In this document: positions 10,238 to 17,721 of the stretch, in pieces | Layout: every line of letters starts with the position of its first letter | Numbering within the stretch: position 1 is the stretch's first letter | Assembly: GCF_030816505.1 (NCBI RefSeq) | Contig: NZ_JAUSYB010000001.1 | Span: 1,736,001-1,800,000 of the forward strand | Reading direction: 5' to 3' | Source of the DNA: Microbacterium sp. W4I20 | Lineage (GTDB): Bacteria; Actinomycetota; Actinomycetes; Actinomycetales; Microbacteriaceae | Length of the DNA: 64,000 bases | Notes under the pieces: model-generated | Database searches by the model: none | Told to the model about the DNA's origin: nothing | Seen by the model: the letters and a program-made list of their open reading frames with translations, nothing else | Position numbers and translations under genes: made by a program

Positions 10238-10290
10238 AACAGCTCCTCTTCTTCGGGGACATGTGAGTGCGGGGCGAGCGGATACTCGCT

Positions 10291-10306
10291 GAGAGATCGA
10301 TCTCTC
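10291..10306. promoter_or_regulatory. perfect 16-bp palindrome, likely LacI-family operator
   Basis: GAGAGATCGATCTCTC is a perfect palindrome with a central CG, the usual geometry of LacI-family operators. It lies 54 bases upstream of the binding-protein start and in the control region shared with the divergent LacI-type gene. Confidence 0.65.
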
Positions 10307-10452
10307 GTTCGGGTCACAGTAGCCAAGATCGAGAGACACGGCAACCCTGGCGATCGAGATGGCCGCAGTGGGGGCAGTGCACTGCGGTGGGCGATATTTT
10401 GCAGCGGGACTCGCGGACGATCATCCGATTTCGTGCAATGATCTCTTCAATC

Positions 10453-10464
10453 AGAGATCGATCT
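10453..10464. promoter_or_regulatory. second, imperfect copy of the same operator
   Basis: AGAGATCGATCT repeats the core of the palindrome at 10291-10306 and lies 31 bases before the LacI-type start. The same stretch also has GATCTCT (10440-10446) facing AGAGATC (10453-10459). It is consistent with autoregulation of the repressor. Confidence 0.55.
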
Positions 10465-10495
10465 TCGATCCACCACCTACCTCGCGGAGAGAGCC

Positions 10496-11497
10496 ATGGT
10501 CAGACCCACCATCGTCGACGTCGCGCAGGCCGCAGGGGTCTCGCGCGCCACCGCGGCGCGCGTCCTGGCCGGCGCGACGAACGTCGACCCGGCGATGACC
10601 CTGTCGGTCGAGCGGGAGGCGCAGCGCCTCGGCTACGAGACGAACTTCGCCGCGCGGGTGCTCCGCGGCGGTCGCGCCGGCGCCGTGGGCCTGGTGATCG
10701 CCTTCGAAGAGCTCGGCAGCCACAGCGGAACCTTCTTCACCGCCGTGCTCAAGGGCGCGGCCAAAGGCCTGTCGGCGGGCGCGGTGCAACCGGTGCTCCT
10801 CCCCGCGGATGAGGAGGACCTCGACCGCATCCCGCGCTTCCTGCGCTCCGGCGCGCTCGACGGCGCCATCGTGATCCTGCAGCACGAGATCACTCACCTG
10901 GTGGAGCGGCTGGCCGACTCGCCCGTTCCGATCGCCTGGGTCGGACGCCCGCACGCCGACATCGGCCCCGACCCCATCGTGATCGACTCGGACAACTACG
11001 GCGGCGGCGTGCTCGCCGCCCGGGCCCTCGTCGAGGCGGGACGCCGGTCGATCGGGATCATCACCGGCCCGCTCGATCTCGAACAGGCCAGGGACCGGAC
11101 ACGCGGGTGGACCGACGAGCTCGCCCGACACGGCATCGCTCCGGGCCCGATCGTGCACGGAGACTTCACGCTCGACAGCGGCACCGCGGCGATGGCGCGG
11201 CTGCTGCAGCGAGCACCCGACCTCGACGGCATCTTCGCGTCGTCCGACCTCATGGCCGCGGGGGCGCTGCGCGTACTGCAGGCCGCGGGGCGTCGGGTTC
11301 CGACAGACGTGTCGGTCGTGGGCTTCGACGACATCCTCATCGCCGGCACCTCCGATCCGCCGCTGACCACGGTGCGCCAGCCGCTCGAGGAGATGGGCCG
11401 GGCGGCGGCCGACACTCTTCTCGCCACCATCCGCGGGCTGCCGGCCGAGAAGGAGCAGCTGCTGCCGACCTCCCTGATCCTCCGTGAATCGCTCTGA
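10496..11497 (+). CDS. LacI-family transcriptional repressor
   Basis: A 333-residue regulator. The N-terminal helix-turn-helix is IVDVAQAAGVSRATAARVLAG, and the hinge region ends near RLGYETNFAARVLRGG. The periplasmic-binding-like sensor domain contains GAVGLVIAF, VARTL-type strand equivalents and the conserved VSVVGFDDILIAGTSDPPLTTVRQP block near the C-terminus. It is transcribed away from the GH3/importer operon and flanked by two copies of the AGAGATCGATCT-type site, so it most likely represses that operon and itself. Its last bases overlap the start of the nucleoside hydrolase gene. The effector is unknown. Confidence 0.92.
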   Translation: MVRPTIVDVAQAAGVSRATAARVLAGATNVDPAMTLSVEREAQRLGYETNFAARVLRGGRAGAVGLVIAFEELGSHSGTFFTAVLKGAAKGLSAGAVQPVLLPADEEDLDRIPRFLRSGALDGAIVILQHEITHLVERLADSPVPIAWVGRPHADIGPDPIVIDSDNYGGGVLAARALVEAGRRSIGIITGPLDLEQARDRTRGWTDELARHGIAPGPIVHGDFTLDSGTAAMARLLQRAPDLDGIFASSDLMAAGALRVLQAAGRRVPTDVSVVGFDDILIAGTSDPPLTTVRQPLEEMGRAAADTLLATIRGLPAEKEQLLPTSLILRESL

Positions 11498-12377
11498 CGT
11501 CCGGCACACTCCTCCGCGCCGCAAGGTGCTGATCAGTACGGATGCCGCGAACGAGGCCGACGATCAGTTCGCGATCGTGCACGCACTGCTCTCGCCGGTG
11601 CTCGACGTGCGCGGAGTGCTGCCGGCGCACTTCGGTCGCGAGGGCAGCAGAGCGGCGTCGCGCGCCGAGGTCGAGCGGCTCCGCAGCCGGATGGGGGCGT
11701 CGGGGGATGTCGCGGTCGCCGAGGGCGCCGACGGCCCGCTGCCCGACGCGCGAACACCTCGCCCCTCCGCGGCATCGCGGCTGATCATCGATGAGGTGTA
11801 CTCCGACGAGCGGCGGCTGTGCATCGCCGTGCTCGGCCCGCTCACCGACGTGGCCTCCGCACTCCTGGAGCACCCCGAGCTCGTCGCGGCCGATCCCCTC
11901 GTGGTGTGGGTGGGCGGTCCTCCCTACGAGGGGTTCGCGGGCTACTCCCCCGAGTTCAACCTCGTGAACGACGTACCGGCCGCCGAGGTCGTCTTCGCCT
12001 CCGGTGTCGAGATCTGGCAGATCCCGATGCCGGTGTACACGATGATCGGCGTCGGGCACGCCGAACTCCACGAGCGCCTCTCCGGCACCAGCACGCTCGG
12101 CGACTACCTCGTGGATCAGCTCATCGCGTTCAACGCGACCGTCGAGTACGGACCGCTGGACTTCCGCTCGCTCGGCGACAGCCCCGCGATCGGCGCGCTC
12201 CTGAATCCGCTCGGCGCACGCTGGAGCCTGCGTCCGCCGCCGCGGTTCACGGCCGACGCGCAGATCGACGGGGTGCTCGACGTCGACCGGCGCATCCGCG
12301 TGTGCGAGGCGTTCGACACCCGCTGGCTGATCGAGGACATGTTCGCGAAGCTGCGCGCGTTCGGCACCGACGGCTGA
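11484..12377 (+). CDS. nucleoside hydrolase family protein
   Basis: A 297-residue protein of the inosine-uridine nucleoside hydrolase fold. The calcium-site motif near the N-terminus reads STDAANEADDQFAIVHALL, the variant found in one IUNH branch instead of the canonical DTDxGxDDA. CIAVLGPLTDVASAL and the late EFNLVNDVPAAEVVF segment match conserved core strands. The GTG at 11484 starts inside the LacI-type gene, giving a 14-base overlap and co-transcription. Activity on ribonucleosides or on another N-glycoside cannot be decided from sequence. Its last 37 coding bases recur almost exactly at 14541-14577. Confidence 0.82.
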   Translation: MNRSDVRHTPPRRKVLISTDAANEADDQFAIVHALLSPVLDVRGVLPAHFGREGSRAASRAEVERLRSRMGASGDVAVAEGADGPLPDARTPRPSAASRLIIDEVYSDERRLCIAVLGPLTDVASALLEHPELVAADPLVVWVGGPPYEGFAGYSPEFNLVNDVPAAEVVFASGVEIWQIPMPVYTMIGVGHAELHERLSGTSTLGDYLVDQLIAFNATVEYGPLDFRSLGDSPAIGALLNPLGARWSLRPPPRFTADAQIDGVLDVDRRIRVCEAFDTRWLIEDMFAKLRAFGTDG

Positions 12378-12382
12378 TCAGG
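12341..12382 (+). repeat. 42-bp direct repeat, copy 1 (3' end of nucleoside hydrolase gene)
   Basis: This stretch, covering the last codons and stop of the nucleoside hydrolase gene, matches 14541-14582 with only two differences in 42 bases. The copies enclose about 2.2 kb with the two GAF-ANTAR genes and two small genes. Confidence 0.85.
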
Positions 12383-12433
12383 CTTCGCGGTCGTCGACCG
12401 GCATGCTCTCGGCATGTTCTTGCCGAGACGAGA

Positions 12434-12631
12434 TCAGTCGAGCTCCGGGAGCATCACTGTCGAATGATCGTTCTCGCCGGCGGCGATGCGGTCCGCGCGC
12501 TGAGCGAGGAAATCCGCGAGGAGCGCATTGACGGCGGGGTCGATACCCGCCTCTGCCAGGCGCCGAAGCTCGTCTTCGGCGTTGCGAAGAATGTCCGCTC
12601 TCTGTATGCGTGAGCGATCCGAGTCCGGCAT
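12434..12631 (-). CDS. small hypothetical protein (65 aa)
   Basis: No family was recognised. The product is a mostly helical, charged protein (RIQRADILRNAEDELRRL, then NALLADFLAQRADRIAAGE) without membrane segments. The ATG at 12631 overlaps the stop of the gene before it by one base (TGATG), which supports this start over an ATG 30 bases upstream. It lies inside the segment bounded by the 42-bp repeats and is transcribed away from the GAF-ANTAR genes. A stress or regulatory role would be a guess. Confidence 0.55.
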   Translation of the reverse strand: MPDSDRSRIQRADILRNAEDELRRLAEAGIDPAVNALLADFLAQRADRIAAGENDHSTVMLPELD

Positions 12632-12819
12632 CAACTGTTCTCTGCCGCGGGATCGCTCCACGCATCACCGCCGTGTCGAGCGTCGGCGGGATACCGGCCA
12701 GGCCTCGTCTTCTCCGCAGCTGAGGGCATCGGTACCGACTCGCCGGCGGTGTCGACGGCTGTGCGCCCGAGCCCGTCCTGACCGGCACGCTCGCCTCGCA
12801 GGATGCGAAAACTACCCAT
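12631..12819 (-). CDS. small hypothetical protein (62 aa)
   Basis: A short polar reading frame (MGSFRILRGERAGQDGLGRT...). It is supported by an AAGGGTGG ribosome-site-like sequence before its ATG and by a TGATG junction with the next small gene. No domain was recognised, and composition alone would not prove it is coding. It is divergent from the first GAF-ANTAR gene, with a 220-base control region between them. Confidence 0.35.
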   Translation of the reverse strand: MGSFRILRGERAGQDGLGRTAVDTAGESVPMPSAAEKTRPGRYPADARHGGDAWSDPAAENS

Positions 12820-13039
12820 GGAATGACCACCCTTGAACTCACTGGAGGAGTCAAGTCGGGGTCTGGGACCTGAGTCGTCTGCTACCCGCGTCAGGCTGGA
12901 AAGCAGATCACATCCACCATACGCCTGTCTCGCGATGGCGCCTCCGCGAACGCACTGTTCCGGCGGCACGGATGTGTACGATGAGAGAACGGCACCGAGA
13001 CCCAGCGCCTGGTCAATTGCGACAAACAGGCAGGAAACC

Positions 13040-13747
13040 ATGGGACCGGCATTGCCAGGTGACGACCGAGACGCATTCGTCCGCGCAGTCTCCCATCTCT
13101 CCGCCGCCACGGGCGCGAGCGCAGACCTGTGCGGCCCCTTCGTCGACGCGATGCAGGTATCCGGCGGAGTGGTCTCCACTCTCGGTCGGCCGCTGGGCAA
13201 CCAGACGGTGTGCGCCAGCAGCACACTCGCCGCGCGGATCGACGAGATCCAGATCGATCTCGGCGAAGGACCCTGCTGGGAGGCCCTCCGCACCCGCCGC
13301 CCTGTGCTGGAACCGGATCTGCGTCACCACGGCGGAGACGCCTGGCCCGGAGCGCGCGAGGCGCTGCGGCAGCTCGACGTCCAGTCGCTGTTCGCCTTCC
13401 CACTGTTCGTCGGAGCGCTCGATGTCGGAGTCGTCGACCTGTATTCGACAGCGCGGCGAGATCTGACTTCGGAAGACGTGCAGGATGCGACCGTGCTCGC
13501 GACCATCACGGCCCGTGTCGTCCTCCGGCGTGCACTCGACGCCATCGACGATGCCGAGGAGGGTGCATCCCCCGGGCCCTACTCACAACGTGAGGTGCAC
13601 CAGGCGACCGGCATGGTGGCGGCCCAGCTGAAGATCAGTCCGAAGGATGCACTCGTCGTCCTTCGAGGTCACGCCTTCGCCAACGGGCACAGCGTGCGTG
13701 AGGTCGCATCCGACGTCGTGGCCCGCCGCACCACCTTCGAGCCCTGA
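13040..13747 (+). CDS. GAF and ANTAR domain protein (antitermination regulator type)
   Basis: A 235-residue probable RNA-binding regulator. A GAF sensor fold occupies about residues 20-165 (DLGEGPCWEALRTRRPVLEPDL is the characteristic block). A C-terminal ANTAR three-helix domain follows (REVHQATGMVAAQLKISPKDAL...SVREVASDVVARR). ANTAR domains bind paired RNA hairpins to prevent termination. The ATG at 13040 has CAGGAAA just upstream; the open frame before it lacks coding character. The next gene has the same architecture and starts 23 bases later, so the pair is probably one transcription unit. No histidine-kinase partner is nearby. The signal sensed is unknown. Confidence 0.88.
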   Translation: MGPALPGDDRDAFVRAVSHLSAATGASADLCGPFVDAMQVSGGVVSTLGRPLGNQTVCASSTLAARIDEIQIDLGEGPCWEALRTRRPVLEPDLRHHGGDAWPGAREALRQLDVQSLFAFPLFVGALDVGVVDLYSTARRDLTSEDVQDATVLATITARVVLRRALDAIDDAEEGASPGPYSQREVHQATGMVAAQLKISPKDALVVLRGHAFANGHSVREVASDVVARRTTFEP

Positions 13748-13770
13748 CAGTGCCGGTCTAGACTCCAGCT

Positions 13771-14478
13771 ATGAGGACGCGCGAGGACCATCTGCTGCAG
13801 ACCGTCTCTGCGCTGGCCGACTCACTCGTCGCCGATTTCGCCGTCGTCGACGTGCTGCAATTGCTCGTCGACGAGTGCACGGCGCTCTTCGACGCGTCGG
13901 CCGCCGGCATTCTCCTGAAGAGTCCGGACGGAGAGCTCGAGGTGATCGCATCGACCAATGAGCGCAGCGAGTTCGTCGGGCTCATGCAACTCCGGGCAGG
14001 TGACGGCCCCTGCGTGGAAGCGGTCACCACGGGTCAGGTCGTGTCCGTCCCCGACCTCGCCCAGGCGGCGGACCGGTGGCCGACGTTCGCCGCGGATGCC
14101 CGCCGATCCGGGTATGCGTCGCTGCACGCGATCCCGATGCGTCTGCGGCAGTCGACGATCGGATCACTCAACCTTTTCGGCGACCGCGTCCGCGCGCTGA
14201 ACGAACCCGATGCGATCGCAGCCCGAACCTTCGCAGACATCGCGACGATCAGCATCCTCCAGCAGCGCCTCGTCGAGGAATCGTCCCTCGCCCAGGCGCA
14301 GCTTCAGCGAGCTCTCGACAGCCGTGTCGTCATCGAACAGGCCAAGGGCTACCTCGCCCAGAGCCATGGCCTCGATATGGACGCGGCCTTCCAGCGACTG
14401 CGCGCCCATGCCCGATCGACCCGGACCCGGTTGTCGGACGTCGCCGAAGAAGTCGTCGCCGGTCGTCTCGCACTCTGA
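13771..14478 (+). CDS. GAF and ANTAR domain protein, second copy
   Basis: A 235-residue paralogue-like protein with the same order: GAF domain at about residues 20-165 (FDASAAGILLKSPDGELEVIASTNE, LRAGDGPCVEAVTTGQVVSVPDLA, SLHAIPMRL), then a C-terminal ANTAR domain (ALDSRVVIEQAKGYLAQSHGLDMDAAFQRLRAHAR). The alanine-rich ANTAR helix with EQAKGYL is a textbook match. It has the same length as its neighbour but clearly different sequence, so the pair is old or was acquired together. It may antiterminate a distant operon, because nothing co-directional lies immediately downstream. Confidence 0.9.
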   Translation: MRTREDHLLQTVSALADSLVADFAVVDVLQLLVDECTALFDASAAGILLKSPDGELEVIASTNERSEFVGLMQLRAGDGPCVEAVTTGQVVSVPDLAQAADRWPTFAADARRSGYASLHAIPMRLRQSTIGSLNLFGDRVRALNEPDAIAARTFADIATISILQQRLVEESSLAQAQLQRALDSRVVIEQAKGYLAQSHGLDMDAAFQRLRAHARSTRTRLSDVAEEVVAGRLAL

Positions 14479-14540
14479 GGTCTGCAGCAAGCACAGGACC
14501 CGCGCGGCACCGAGGCGGCTCGCGGACCGATCGATCCCGC

Positions 14541-14582
14541 GTTCGCCAAGCTGCGCGCGTTCGGCGCCGACGGCTGATCAGG
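14541..14582 (+). repeat. 42-bp direct repeat, copy 2 (orphan nucleoside hydrolase tail)
   Basis: This is the nucleoside hydrolase C-terminus (FAKLRAFGADG and stop) without the rest of the gene. It matches 12341-12382 at 40 of 42 positions. It abuts the tail of a GH2 remnant on the other strand, which suggests these two genes were once convergent neighbours. Confidence 0.85.
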
Positions 14583-14709
14583 ATCCGGTGACCAGCGCCC
14601 GCAGCACCTCGACGGGCAGCTTGGGTGAGCGGTCGGCGCGCAGCAGCCCGTTCGCCTCCTGCATCGTGTCGGTCAGCTGCGTGTAGCAGAAGCCGGTGAC
14701 GACCGGCAT
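14578..14709 (-). pseudogene. GH2-family glycosidase, C-terminal remnant
   Basis: About 43 codons read MPVVTGFCYTQLTDTMQEAN and then GLLRADRSPKLPVEVLRALV before a stop. The pattern GFCYTQ-TD-QE-NGLL-ADR-PK is the conserved end of the catalytic barrel of many GH2 (beta-galactosidase-like) enzymes. Everything upstream is gone: a different small gene begins two bases before the conserved part. It is a leftover of a deletion that also created the orphan nucleoside hydrolase tail next to it. Confidence 0.7.
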
Positions 14710-14710
14710 G

Positions 14711-14845
14711 TCAGCGGCTCGCTCCCTTGCGCGGCTTGAGAAATGCATCGGGCTCGCGCTTCTCGCGTTTTGCCGCGCGCTTTTCCTTGATCGACAGTTG
14801 AGGAGCCTTTTTTGCTCCGCGTGTGTGTGGTGATTTACCGGACAT
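14711..14845 (-). CDS. small basic protein (44 aa), hypothetical
   Basis: A lysine/arginine-rich 44-residue protein (APQLSIKEKRAAKREKREPD in its middle) with an AAAGGGGAAG ribosome-site sequence before the ATG at 14845. Very short, highly basic proteins of this kind recur in actinobacterial genomes and are usually unannotated; a nucleic-acid-binding role is only suggested by charge. Its base composition is less GC-rich than its neighbours. Confidence 0.55.
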   Translation of the reverse strand: MSGKSPHTRGAKKAPQLSIKEKRAAKREKREPDAFLKPRKGASR

Positions 14846-15136
14846 GGTATCCCGCTTCCCCTTTTCGGCTGGCGCATCAACCATTGACCATAGCCGCTTT
14901 CCAGGGGAAGTCAAATTGGTCCATGTTCGCCGTTCAGGCCCGCGATATCGCCGAAGAATGCGTTTGTGGCAGGCCGGGCAACTCAACGCGTGACGCGAAA
15001 AAGCGATGGGCGAAAGCCCTGGACAAAATGCTACCGGTTGGTGGCGATTTGCATTTTCCGTGGGTGCGGCTATGGTGAGGGTCAGAACCATTCTCGCGTC
15101 GCAGCAGCGCGCTTTTTTTGCACCCGAGGAGCAATC

Positions 15137-15280
15137 ATGACAGCCCGCACAGCCCGCGAGGTCACGGTCGACACCCCCGCGAGCGTCAGGAAGCACCTCG
15201 AGCAGCACCTCCGGGAGCGTCGGATCCTCGACGGCGCCGAAGCCGGAGGAGGGACCTGGTATCTCCGCCGGGCGCCTTGA
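15137..15280 (+). CDS. small hypothetical protein (47 aa)
   Basis: A 47-residue reading frame with a well-placed GAGGAG before the ATG at 15137. The product (REVTVDTPASVRKHLEQHLR...) has no recognised family and no membrane segment. It is divergent from the 44-aa basic protein; the roughly 290-base region between them is AT-richer and likely holds both promoters. It could be a genuine small gene or a chance frame with a good leader. Confidence 0.4.
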   Translation: MTARTAREVTVDTPASVRKHLEQHLRERRILDGAEAGGGTWYLRRAP

Positions 15281-15372
15281 GAGGGCCGGCTCCACCCGTG
15301 AGCTGCCAACCCGTCGGAAGTGACGTGAGGCTGAGACAGTTCGTGGCGACCGCTCGAGAGCGATCCGAGCCT

Positions 15373-16788
15373 CTACCCGAACCGCCTCACTGTCAGCCCC
15401 CGGAACGTGCTCGACCCGTCACGCGAGAAGAGCCGGACGCGGTTGTCTCCGTCGAGGGGGAACACGCGGTGCGAGTGCACCGCGCGACCGTCAGCGATGA
15501 ACATCTCGACGCTGGTGCGATCGACGAGGATCCGCAGGGCCAGCCGCCCCGTCGACGAGTCGACCGGAGTCTGCGTCTCGCCGGCGGTCGGATTGATCGT
15601 CGAGCTCCGATTGACGTACGCGTACCCGCCGGACACATGCGCTCCTGCCGCGACATGACGCCAACCTCCGGGTGAGCGGCATACCTCGATTCCGACGCTC
15701 GCGGGCGGCACCTCCGGGTCCCAGACGATCTCGCAGGTGACATCGTAGGTGGATTCCTGAAGATCGAGATCGTACGTTCCCGAGACCTCGATGTCGCCCA
15801 GGTCGTGCGTGTGCGATACGTAGTCGCCGAGGGCAGCTGTCGGGGTCGAAGCGAGGTAGTAGCCGTCGCCTCCCTTCTTCAACCGGATGTCGCGGACGAT
15901 CATGTCGTCGCCGTTGTAGCCGTCCGTGACGAGAGTCGGCGTGTTGTGCGGGTAGTCCCAGAAGTTGGCCCAGCCCAGGGCTCGACGCAGCGTCGGATCC
16001 TCCTTCCCCGTCTCGTCGTGATGCGGGTAGGTGACCGCGCCGTAGAAGTCGAAGCCGTAGTCGAGCCATTCCGGCTCATCGCGGTCGGGCACGAACGCGG
16101 AACCGTCGAAGCTGCCAGTCCAATAGGCGTAGGTGGCAGGAAGACCCCGGTGCTTGGCGTTCCCGCTGGTTCCGAGAATCCAATGCGAGGATCCGTCATC
16201 CGCCATCATCCGGAAGATGTCCGGGCACTCGAGGATGCCGATGTCGGTCCGTACGAACTCCCCGACGCGCTCCCAGGAGCGCAGGTCAGCCGAGACGTAG
16301 AAGCCCAGAGCGTGCCCTTCGGCGTTGACCATGAACCAGCGGTCTCGGTCGGCGTCCCAGATCACCTTGGGGTCGCGGAAGTCCAGCACGCCCGGGTTGG
16401 CGAGCACAGGCTCGATGCCTCCCGGGAGGAAGGATCGACCGCGATCCGTGGAGTACCAGAGGAACTGCGCCTGCCCGCCCTCGGGCGCCTGGGTGATGAG
16501 GGCGATCACGGCCCCCGCCCCGTATCCCGCCGTGTTATCCTCATCGACGACCAAGGATCCCGACCAGCAGTCGCCGTTCCCGTCGCTGAACTTGGGGATC
16601 GCCTCGCCCCGGTCCTCGAAGACGACGTGGTCGCGAGTGGTGGCGCGGCGCCACGACGTACCGGCTCCTCCCTCAAGGTAGTCGGCGTTGTAGAGGTAGT
16701 AGTAGTGATACTCGCCGTCGAGGTAGATCGGCCGCTGAGGATCGTTCTTCCAGTTGTCGGGAACGCTGAAGTGGTACGTCGGTCGCAT
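15373..16788 (-). CDS. GH32 beta-fructosidase
   Basis: A 471-residue cytoplasmic fructan or fructo-oligosaccharide hydrolase. The nucleophile Asp16 is in NWKNDPQRP (a variant of WMNDPNG), the transition-state stabiliser motif FRDPK is at about 137-141, and the acid/base Glu187 is in ECPD. After the five-bladed propeller comes the C-terminal beta-sandwich ending SSTFRGLTVRRFG. There is no signal peptide. It follows the fructokinase-like gene by 6 bases and belongs to the long fructan operon on the minus strand. NDPQ instead of NDPN sets it apart from the GH32 at 17718, so the pair may split linkage types (beta-2,1 against beta-2,6), but this is inference. Confidence 0.92.
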   Translation of the reverse strand: MRPTYHFSVPDNWKNDPQRPIYLDGEYHYYYLYNADYLEGGAGTSWRRATTRDHVVFEDRGEAIPKFSDGNGDCWSGSLVVDEDNTAGYGAGAVIALITQAPEGGQAQFLWYSTDRGRSFLPGGIEPVLANPGVLDFRDPKVIWDADRDRWFMVNAEGHALGFYVSADLRSWERVGEFVRTDIGILECPDIFRMMADDGSSHWILGTSGNAKHRGLPATYAYWTGSFDGSAFVPDRDEPEWLDYGFDFYGAVTYPHHDETGKEDPTLRRALGWANFWDYPHNTPTLVTDGYNGDDMIVRDIRLKKGGDGYYLASTPTAALGDYVSHTHDLGDIEVSGTYDLDLQESTYDVTCEIVWDPEVPPASVGIEVCRSPGGWRHVAAGAHVSGGYAYVNRSSTINPTAGETQTPVDSSTGRLALRILVDRTSVEMFIADGRAVHSHRVFPLDGDNRVRLFSRDGSSTFRGLTVRRFG

Positions 16789-16794
16789 ACGCGA

Positions 16795-17721
16795 TCATCC
16801 TTTCGATGGTGAGAGCAGCTCGGCTCCCGCGAGTTCGTCCTGCCATGGCAGATCAGCACCGGCCCGGGAGACCGTGATGGCCGCGGCACGAGCCGCACGG
16901 CGGCCCAGCCACTCGAGCCTCGTCCGATCGAGATCGCGATCGGACAGCGCCAGCACGTCGGCGATCAGCGAGGTCATGTATGTGTCTCCGGCCCCGATCG
17001 TGTCGATGACCGGCACGATGGACGCAGCGATCGATACGGCGGCGGCCTCAGCCGTGAGCATCGATCCGCCCTCCCCGCGCGTGATCACCACCAACCGAGG
17101 TCCGAGGGCACGGACGCGATCACTCACCTCGGTGGGCGACAGCCTCGGATACAGCCACTGAGCGTCTTCATCGCTCATCTTCACGATGCCCGCACGCGCA
17201 GCCATGTCCTCGAAGTCTGCGAGCGTCTCGGCGTGGGTGCCGAGCAGGGCCGGGCGGATGTTCGGGTCGAACGTGACGAGGCGGGCTCCGAGCCGATCCA
17301 GATGCGCAATCACGGTCGCGCGTCCCGGGTGCAGGAAGGCGCCGATCGACCCCGTGTGCACGACGACCGGTGACACCGCCAGCGGCGCAGCGCCGGGATT
17401 CCACTGCACATCGAAGAGGTAGGACGCCGAACCGTCATCGCGCAGAGTCGCGGTTGCCGTGGACGTGGGCCGATCCGAGAACGATTCAGCCAGGACACGC
17501 ACCCCCGATCGTTCGAGATGACGCGCGATCCGACTGCCCCGCGGGTCTCGTCCGAGGTCGGTCAGCAGTGCGACGTCGATGCCGCGGCGGCCGAGCCCCA
17601 GGGCGACGTTGGCGGGGCTGCCGCCCGGATGCTCCGTCGCCGAGCCGCCACCCTCGACGATGTCGACGAGCGCCTCGCCGACGACGAGGACATCAACCGG
17701 TTCGGCCGGGGCGCCGATCAT
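16795..17721 (-). CDS. PfkB-family carbohydrate kinase (probable fructokinase)
   Basis: A 308-residue sugar kinase. The N-terminal PfkB signature is GGSPANVALGLGRRG (33-47), and the C-terminal signature DTIGAGDT places the catalytic base at Asp246. VITRGEGGSML is the usual ATP-site strand. It sits between two GH32 genes, overlapping the upstream one by ATGA, so its substrate is most simply the fructose they release, giving fructose 6-phosphate. Specificity cannot be proven from motifs. Confidence 0.9.
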   Translation of the reverse strand: MIGAPAEPVDVLVVGEALVDIVEGGGSATEHPGGSPANVALGLGRRGIDVALLTDLGRDPRGSRIARHLERSGVRVLAESFSDRPTSTATATLRDDGSASYLFDVQWNPGAAPLAVSPVVVHTGSIGAFLHPGRATVIAHLDRLGARLVTFDPNIRPALLGTHAETLADFEDMAARAGIVKMSDEDAQWLYPRLSPTEVSDRVRALGPRLVVITRGEGGSMLTAEAAAVSIAASIVPVIDTIGAGDTYMTSLIADVLALSDRDLDRTRLEWLGRRAARAAAITVSRAGADLPWQDELAGAELLSPSKG

